Shown here piece after piece: positions 1 to 3,340 of a DNA stretch of 5,847 nucleotides. Source of the DNA: Hyphomicrobiales bacterium (GTDB lineage Bacteria > Pseudomonadota > Alphaproteobacteria > Rhizobiales > JAJFHB01); the NCBI GenBank assembly GCA_021775795.1, contig JAJFHB010000027.1, forward strand, positions 1 through 5,847, read 5' to 3'. Positions within the stretch are counted from its first letter, which is position 1, and each line of letters begins with the position of its first letter. The notes beneath the pieces are model-generated. The model worked only from the letters and a program-made list of their open reading frames with translations. It was not told where the DNA came from and did not search any database. Both the position numbers and the translations under genes were made by a program.

Positions 1-1
1 C

Positions 2-319
2 GTCCGCGTCACGGCCCGCCGTGTTGGGTCCGAAATTGAAATCTGTGTTGACGATGAAGGCCCGGGCATTGCACCGGAAAACCTGCGCAAGGTGTTTGCC
101 CGTTTCTACACTGACCGGCCGGGTGTCGAAGCCTTTGGAAAGAACTCCGGATTGGGTTTGAGCATTACTCTACAGATTGTGGAGGCACATGATGGTCGTA
201 TCTGGGCCGAAAATCGCTACGACGCAAACGCCTCTCGAGGTGCCGATGAGCGCGACGTCAAAGGCGCCAGGTTTGTAGTCCGCCTGCCGGCAGCTGTTAC
301 GCGAAAGACCAAGAAATGA
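2..319 (+). CDS. chvG: ChvG-type sensor histidine kinase, C-terminal fragment (5' end outside window)
   Basis: This is the last ~105 residues of a histidine kinase, read in the frame starting at base 2 and ending at TGA 317-319. Only the ATP-binding (HATPase_c) domain is present. Visible are the G1 box (D-E-G-P-G-I, about nt 53-70), the F box (V-F-A-R-F-Y-T, nt 92-112), the G2 box (N-S-G-L-G-L-S-I, nt 143-166) and a final G-A-R-F-V-V-R-L-P strand. The wording 'FARFYTDRP' followed by 'FGKNSGLGLSI' and 'QIVEAHDGRIWAEN' is what I recall of ChvG/ExoS of rhizobia, the membrane kinase that pairs with ChvI to control acid, envelope, exopolysaccharide and virulence responses. The sensor and H-box parts lie upstream of the window, so the assignment rests on the domain tail plus the downstream hprK-manX-ptsH order. 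The ATG at 316 overlaps its stop codon (see findings). Kinase identity is near certain; the ChvG name is strong. Confidence 0.9.
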   Translation, partial: VRVTARRVGSEIEICVDDEGPGIAPENLRKVFARFYTDRPGVEAFGKNSGLGLSITLQIVEAHDGRIWAENRYDANASRGADERDVKGARFVVRLPAAVTRKTKK

Positions 320-353
320 ACATCGCCTTTCAGCCTGCTCCTCGGTGTGCCTG

Positions 354-863
354 ATGTCAGGTCCCTTTCAGTGCGTTCATGGGACTTGCGTGGAGGTTGG
401 CGGTGTGGGGCTTTTGCTGCTGGGAGATCCAGGCTCCGGCAAGTCGGAGCTCGCGCTAAGGCTGATAGACAGTGTTGGATACGGTGTGGGTGAGGTTGTG
501 TTGCGGGCCCGTCTTGTTGCGGATGATCAGACGATTATCGAGAACCGCGGCCACAGACTTTATGCATCGGCGCCAGTTTCGATTTCGGGCCGGCTTGAAG
601 TACGGGGCATCGGTGTCCTGCGGCTTCAGCATTTGCCGTCTACGGAGCTGCACGCTGCGGTACAGCTCACAGCCCGCGAAGGCGTCGAGCGCTTTCCCGA
701 TCTATCCGTGCAGAGCGTGGAGTTTTGCGGTCTGAGTGTGCCTCTCTTCCATGTCGCACCCTTTGAAATAGCGGCAACATCGAAGCTGAGAGCTCTTGCC
801 GGCGACCTGATGTTTCACCGAAACCCACAAGCTGTTGGTGGTGATGACAACAAGTGGGCTTGA
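354..863 (+). CDS. hprK: HPr kinase/phosphorylase, short alphaproteobacterial form
   Basis: The protein has 169 residues from ATG 354. HprK phosphorylates (and in many species dephosphorylates) the regulatory Ser of HPr, the product of ptsH two genes downstream. Visible motifs are H9-G10 (catalytic His region), a Walker A loop G-D-P-G-S-G-K-S at residues 24-31, V-A-D-D-Q at 55-59 (paired Asp, metal/catalysis), and the family signature E-V-R-G-I-G-V-L at 82-89. The spacing from H9 to the P-loop Lys (21 residues) fits the family as I recall it. The N-terminal domain of Firmicute HprK is absent, as is usual in alphaproteobacteria where the protein is ~150 aa. A GTG at 345 would add three residues, but ATG 354 puts the start just before the conserved HG segment. 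No good Shine-Dalgarno precedes it, so translation may be coupled to upstream reading. It lies 34 nt after chvG, consistent with one operon. Confidence 0.92.
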   Translation: MSGPFQCVHGTCVEVGGVGLLLLGDPGSGKSELALRLIDSVGYGVGEVVLRARLVADDQTIIENRGHRLYASAPVSISGRLEVRGIGVLRLQHLPSTELHAAVQLTAREGVERFPDLSVQSVEFCGLSVPLFHVAPFEIAATSKLRALAGDLMFHRNPQAVGGDDNKWA

Positions 864-917
864 AATTTCATACGCGGCCAGCGCACAATGGCTGCAATCA
901 ACAGGTGCATGAACTAG

Positions 918-1325
918 ATGATCGGACTGGTACTTGTAACGCATGGGCGGTTGGCGGCGGAATTCCGGGCTGCCATGGAACATGTTGTTGGCCCCCAGGA
1001 GCAACTGGAGGCTATATCCATTGGCGCAGATGATGACATGGAGCAGCGCCGCGCCGACATTTTACAGGCGGTGGAGCGTGCCGACAGTGGTGATGGCGTC
1101 ATACTTCTGACTGATATGTTCGGCGGTACGCCATCCAATCTGGCGATTTCCGTTATGGACAACGCCAATGTGGAAGTCATCGCAGGCGTCAATCTGCCAA
1201 TGCTGATCAAACTTGCCAGTGTTCGTGGGGAAGTGAGCCTCGCTGATGCCATTGCTCAGGCTCAGGAGGCCGGCAGAAAATACATCAACGTGGCGAGCCT
1301 CGTGCTCTCCGGCGAAGAGAGCTGA
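918..1325 (+). CDS. manX: PTS EIIA component, mannose/fructose (EIIA-Man) family
   Basis: The protein is 135 residues, the usual length of a stand-alone EIIA-Man domain. It opens M-I-G-L-V-L-V-T-H-G, where H9 in the V-T-H-G motif is the residue phosphorylated by HPr-P. Other conserved stretches are G-A-D-D-D-M-E-Q-R-R (about residues 37-46), L-L-T-D-M-F-G-G-T-P-S-N (about 59-70) and A-G-V-N-L-P-M-L (about 90-97). No EIIB, EIIC or EIID gene is nearby. As in other alphaproteobacteria, the protein is inferred to be a regulatory phospho-acceptor of an incomplete PTS, cytoplasmic, and not part of a sugar transporter. It sits between hprK (54-nt gap) and ptsH (16-nt gap). The Shine-Dalgarno is weak (AGGTG around 903-907). 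The family is certain. The symbol follows rhizobial usage (also called ptsM or simply EIIA), and the physiological partner is unknown from sequence. Confidence 0.93.
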   Translation: MIGLVLVTHGRLAAEFRAAMEHVVGPQEQLEAISIGADDDMEQRRADILQAVERADSGDGVILLTDMFGGTPSNLAISVMDNANVEVIAGVNLPMLIKLASVRGEVSLADAIAQAQEAGRKYINVASLVLSGEES

Positions 1326-1341
1326 GAAGTTTGCGACGCCT

Positions 1342-1635
1342 ATGACCGGTGAAAGCGATCCGATAACACCTCTTGAGCGCAACCTCGTCATCGTCAATGA
1401 ACGCGGATTGCACGCACGCGCGGCCGCAAAATTCGTAAAATGCGCAGAAACCTTCGCTTCCGCGATCATAGTGACCCGCGATGGGCAGAGCGTTCCTGGA
1501 ACCTCGATCATGGGGTTGTTGATGCTGTCAGCGACCCGGGGCAGCACCATAAAGGTCTCTGCCAGCGGGGCAGATGCAGCAATTGCTCTTGAAGCGCTGG
1601 AGAGCCTTGTCGGTGGCCGTTTCGGTGAAGAGTAA
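1342..1635 (+). CDS. ptsH: Phosphocarrier protein HPr with His and Ser phosphorylation sites
   Basis: The protein is 97 residues from ATG 1342, the only sensible start between the manX stop and the first conserved strand (L-V-I-V-N). HPr relays phosphate from Enzyme I to EIIA proteins. The active-site motif G-L-H-A-R-A-A is at residues 22-28 with H24 as the phospho-His. The regulatory motif T-S-I-M-G-L-L-M-L is at 54-62 with S55 as the target of HprK. Both are shifted by nine from the standard His15/Ser46 numbering because of a nine-residue N-terminal extension, so their spacing is exactly canonical. The C-terminus (A-L-E-A-L-E-S-L-V...F-G-E-E) is typical of rhizobial HPr. Retention of both sites next to hprK indicates a working kinase-substrate pair. 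An upstream in-frame ATG at 1246 lies inside manX and would add 32 non-HPr residues, so it is not used. It is probably the last gene of the chvG-hprK-manX-ptsH block. Confidence 0.95.
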   Translation: MTGESDPITPLERNLVIVNERGLHARAAAKFVKCAETFASAIIVTRDGQSVPGTSIMGLLMLSATRGSTIKVSASGADAAIALEALESLVGGRFGEE

Positions 1636-1648
1636 GGTTTCGAAAAAA

Positions 1649-1668
1649 ATATAAAGATTTCTTTATAT
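1649..1668. promoter_or_regulatory. 20-bp AT-rich inverted repeat, likely operator for ahcY
   Basis: Perfect 9-bp arms ATATAAAGA and TCTTTATAT are separated by two bases (TT). The repeat lies 13 nt after the ptsH stop and just upstream of the candidate -35 element of ahcY, where a dimeric repressor would sit. The form resembles what I recall of sites for SahR, an ArsR-family regulator with a methyltransferase-like domain that controls methionine-cycle genes (ahcY, metK, metF, metE/H) in Proteobacteria. That link is from memory and is inference; the regulator gene is not in the window. The arms contain almost no G or C, so a terminator function is unlikely. Confidence 0.55.
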
Positions 1669-1673
1669 CGTTG

Positions 1674-1702
1674 TTGCAACACGCCGGTGGCATTGCTATA
1701 TC
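1674..1702 (+). promoter_or_regulatory. Candidate sigma70 promoter for ahcY
   Basis: A -35-like TTGCAA (1674-1679) and a -10-like TATATC (1697-1702) are separated by 17 nt. An overlapping reading with CTATAT (1696-1701) gives 16 nt and also fits alphaproteobacterial promoters. Transcription would begin near 1709 and give a leader of about 100 nt. The inverted repeat at 1649-1668 ends five bases before the -35 element, so a bound repressor could block RNA polymerase. Prediction from sequence only. Confidence 0.4.
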
Positions 1703-1703
1703 A

Positions 1704-1808
1704 ACGCCGCTGGCGTCCCCGATCCGGAGTGCGCGCCAAGACGGTTGCTTCCGGTAGATCATGGGTCCTCCGGAATACCCCCACCAGCTAAAGAAACAGG
1801 ATTATTCG
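1704..1808 (+). promoter_or_regulatory. ahcY 5' leader with alternative short pairings
   Basis: The non-coding stretch before the chosen ahcY start contains a small hairpin (ACGCC 1704-1708 with GGCGT 1712-1716). It also contains a segment CCGGAG (1723-1728) that can pair with TCCGG (1750-1754) or with CTCCGG (1768-1773). TCCT (1766-1769), which overlaps the second partner, is complementary to the Shine-Dalgarno AGGA (1798-1801). This allows, but does not prove, a translational switch. It does not match the SAH riboswitch consensus as I remember it. The pairings are short and the region is GC-rich, so chance is a real alternative. Confidence 0.2.
1798..1801 (+). promoter_or_regulatory. Shine-Dalgarno that decides the ahcY start
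   Basis: AGGA lies seven bases before ATG 1809, ideal spacing. The in-frame ATG at 1761 has no comparable site and would add 16 residues not typical of the family, so 1809 is preferred. Confidence 0.7.
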
Positions 1809-3104
1809 ATGAGTGCCTTCTCAGACTACAAGGTTGCCGATATCTCGCTTGCCGAGTGGGGCCGCACGGAAATTGACATAGCCGAAACCGAAATGCCGGG
1901 CCTGATGGCTCTGCGTGAGCAACACGGAAAAGCACAACCCCTGGCTGGCGCCCGCATCTGCGGCTGCCTGCACATGACCATTCAGACGGCTGTGTTGATC
2001 GAAACATTGACCGCCCTCGGTGCCGAAGTGCGTTGGTCAAGCTGCAACATTTTCTCCACCCAGGATCATGCCGCAGCAGCGATTGCGGAAACCGGTGTGC
2101 CCGTGTTTGCCTGGAAGGGTGAAACGGAAGAAGAATATTGGTGGTGCGTTGAGCAGAGCATCGAAGGCCCTGACGGCTGGCGCCCGAACATGCTGCTTGA
2201 TGACGGCGGCGACCTCACGGTTCTCATGCACGAGAAATACCCGGAAGTTATGGAAGATGTCCGCGGTCTCTCGGAAGAAACAACCACCGGCGTTCACCGT
2301 CTCTACGAAATGGAAAAGGCAGGCACGCTCAAGGTTCCGGCAATTAATGTGAACGACAGCGTCACCAAGTCAAAATTTGATAACCGATATGGTTGCCGCG
2401 AATCCCTGGTTGACGGCATTCGCCGCGCAACTGACGTGATGATGGCCGGCAAGGTTGCTGTTGTCTGCGGCTACGGCGATGTGGGCAAGGGTTCAGCGCA
2501 GTCTCTGCGCGGCTCGGGTGCTCGTGTTGTTGTGACGGAAATCGATCCCATTTGCGCGCTACAGGCGGCAATGGACGGTTTCGACGTGCAGAGGCTGGAC
2601 GATGTGGTTTCGACAGCAGATATTTTTGTTACCGCTACGGGCAACAAGGACATCATCGCCATCGACCACATGCGCGCCATGAAGGATATGGCGATTGTCT
2701 GCAACATTGGCCATTTTGACAATGAGATTGAAGTTGAGGCACTGCGGAATTTCAAGTGGAAGAACGTCAAGCCACAGGTCGACATGATCGAATTCCCCGA
2801 CGGCAAGCGCATGTTGCTTTTGTCGGAAGGCCGATTGGTCAATCTCGGAAATGCCACAGGCCATCCGAGTTATGTCATGTCCGCATCCTTTACCAATCAG
2901 GTACTTGCCCAGATGGAACTCTGGAACAATGCGGATAACTACGGCAAGAGCGTTTATGTTCTGCCGAAGCATCTCGATGAGATGGTTGCCCGCCTGCATC
3001 TGGAAAAACTGGGCGCACAGTTGACGGAACTTTCTACCGAACAGGCCGCTTACATCGGCGTTGAACAGTCAGGCCCCTACAAGCCCGATTACTACCGCTA
3101 CTAG
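1809..3104 (+). CDS. ahcY: S-adenosyl-L-homocysteine hydrolase (adenosylhomocysteinase), compact form
   Basis: This NAD-dependent cytosolic enzyme (431 aa) splits S-adenosylhomocysteine into adenosine and homocysteine. It thereby removes the product inhibitor of SAM-dependent methyltransferases and feeds the methionine cycle. Residues placed by alignment from memory with the human enzyme are H55, D132 (in L-D-D-G-G-D), E157 (S-E-E-T-T-T-G), K187 and D191 (V-T-K-S-K-F-D-N). The Rossmann loop G-Y-G-D-V-G-K-G is at 221-228, and the C-terminal tail K-P-D-Y-Y-R-Y supplies K425 and Y429, which contact NAD of the neighbouring subunit. Known rhizobial AhcY proteins are ~466 aa with an insert of about 40 residues after the L-D-D-G-G-D motif. 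That insert is absent here, leaving an animal-like length, and many stretches such as [14 protein letters not shown] match both types. It is preceded by its own operator/promoter and followed by a terminator, so it is likely monocistronic. Function is certain. Confidence 0.98.
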   Translation: MSAFSDYKVADISLAEWGRTEIDIAETEMPGLMALREQHGKAQPLAGARICGCLHMTIQTAVLIETLTALGAEVRWSSCNIFSTQDHAAAAIAETGVPVFAWKGETEEEYWWCVEQSIEGPDGWRPNMLLDDGGDLTVLMHEKYPEVMEDVRGLSEETTTGVHRLYEMEKAGTLKVPAINVNDSVTKSKFDNRYGCRESLVDGIRRATDVMMAGKVAVVCGYGDVGKGSAQSLRGSGARVVVTEIDPICALQAAMDGFDVQRLDDVVSTADIFVTATGNKDIIAIDHMRAMKDMAIVCNIGHFDNEIEVEALRNFKWKNVKPQVDMIEFPDGKRMLLLSEGRLVNLGNATGHPSYVMSASFTNQVLAQMELWNNADNYGKSVYVLPKHLDEMVARLHLEKLGAQLTELSTEQAAYIGVEQSGPYKPDYYRY

Positions 3105-3126
3105 TTTCCTCTCTCAGGACAGAGTG

Positions 3127-3161
3127 AACGGCGCTGCTCGAGGGTGGCGCCGTTTCATTTT
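3127..3161 (+). terminator. Rho-independent terminator of ahcY
   Basis: A perfect 8-bp GC-rich stem, AACGGCGC (3127-3134) with GCGCCGTT (3147-3154), has a 12-base loop and is followed by a T-rich tract (TTTCATTTT, 3153-3161). It begins 22 bases after the ahcY stop codon, the expected place. It implies that divL is transcribed from its own promoter. Confidence 0.8.
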
Positions 3162-3207
3162 GTCCCGTGGCCAAAAGTTAATTTTTGCGGCGCAAAGGTG
3201 GGCAGTG

Positions 3208-3256
3208 GATTCGTTTGCCTGTATATCTTGGTGCCATCAAGGCGGGTGAGTGATTC
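3208..3256. promoter_or_regulatory. Two GATTC (GANTC) sites in the divL leader
   Basis: GATTC occurs at 3208-3212 and 3252-3256 in the ~180-nt gap between the ahcY terminator and divL. GANTC is the target of the alphaproteobacterial cell-cycle methyltransferase CcrM, and methylated GANTC in promoters is read by GcrA. Two more sites follow inside the start of the gene (3512-3516, 3520-3524). I found no full CtrA box (TTAA-N7-TTAA); only a lone TTAA at 3178-3181. A weak promoter guess is TGGGCA (3199-3204) with TATATC (3222-3227), 17 nt apart. Nothing else is recognised in this gap. Confidence 0.4.
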
Positions 3257-3317
3257 GCGGCGCGTAACTGCTGCGCAGGCGATAAGCCTGTATTCTTGCA
3301 ACATAATGCAATAGGGC

Positions 3318-3327
3318 AGGGGAGAGG
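3318..3327 (+). promoter_or_regulatory. Purine-rich Shine-Dalgarno region of divL
   Basis: AGGGGAGAGG ends 13 bases before ATG 3341 but seven bases before an in-frame TTG at 3335. The spacing favours TTG 3335 as initiator. The two choices differ by only two residues. Confidence 0.45.
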
Positions 3328-3340
3328 CCGCGGCTTGATT

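Noticed and set aside
1649..1668. Inverted repeat as terminator of ptsH
   Set aside because: The stem is almost all A-T with a two-base centre and no following U tract, so it would be too weak to terminate. An operator role fits better.
1062..1682. Minus-strand open frame of 206 codons across manX and ptsH
   Set aside because: It runs opposite two well-supported genes and has no family features.
1761..1808. ATG 1761 as start of ahcY (16 extra residues)
   Set aside because: There is no good Shine-Dalgarno before it and the added residues do not look like AhcY. ATG 1809 has AGGA at ideal spacing and matches the length of compact AhcY proteins.
1704..1808. Known SAH riboswitch upstream of ahcY
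   Set aside because: I looked for the conserved GAGGAGCG-type core of the SAH riboswitch as I remember it and did not find it. Only generic short pairings are present.
3178..3196. CtrA box or second terminator before divL
   Set aside because: TTAA at 3178 has no partner TTAA at the required 7-base spacing. The TTTGC/GCAAA hairpin at 3184-3196 has a 3-base loop and only five pairs, and no T tract follows.
3061..3249. Small plus-strand open frame overlapping the ahcY end and the intergenic gap
   Set aside because: It overlaps ahcY out of frame, crosses the ahcY terminator, and has no Shine-Dalgarno or recognisable features.
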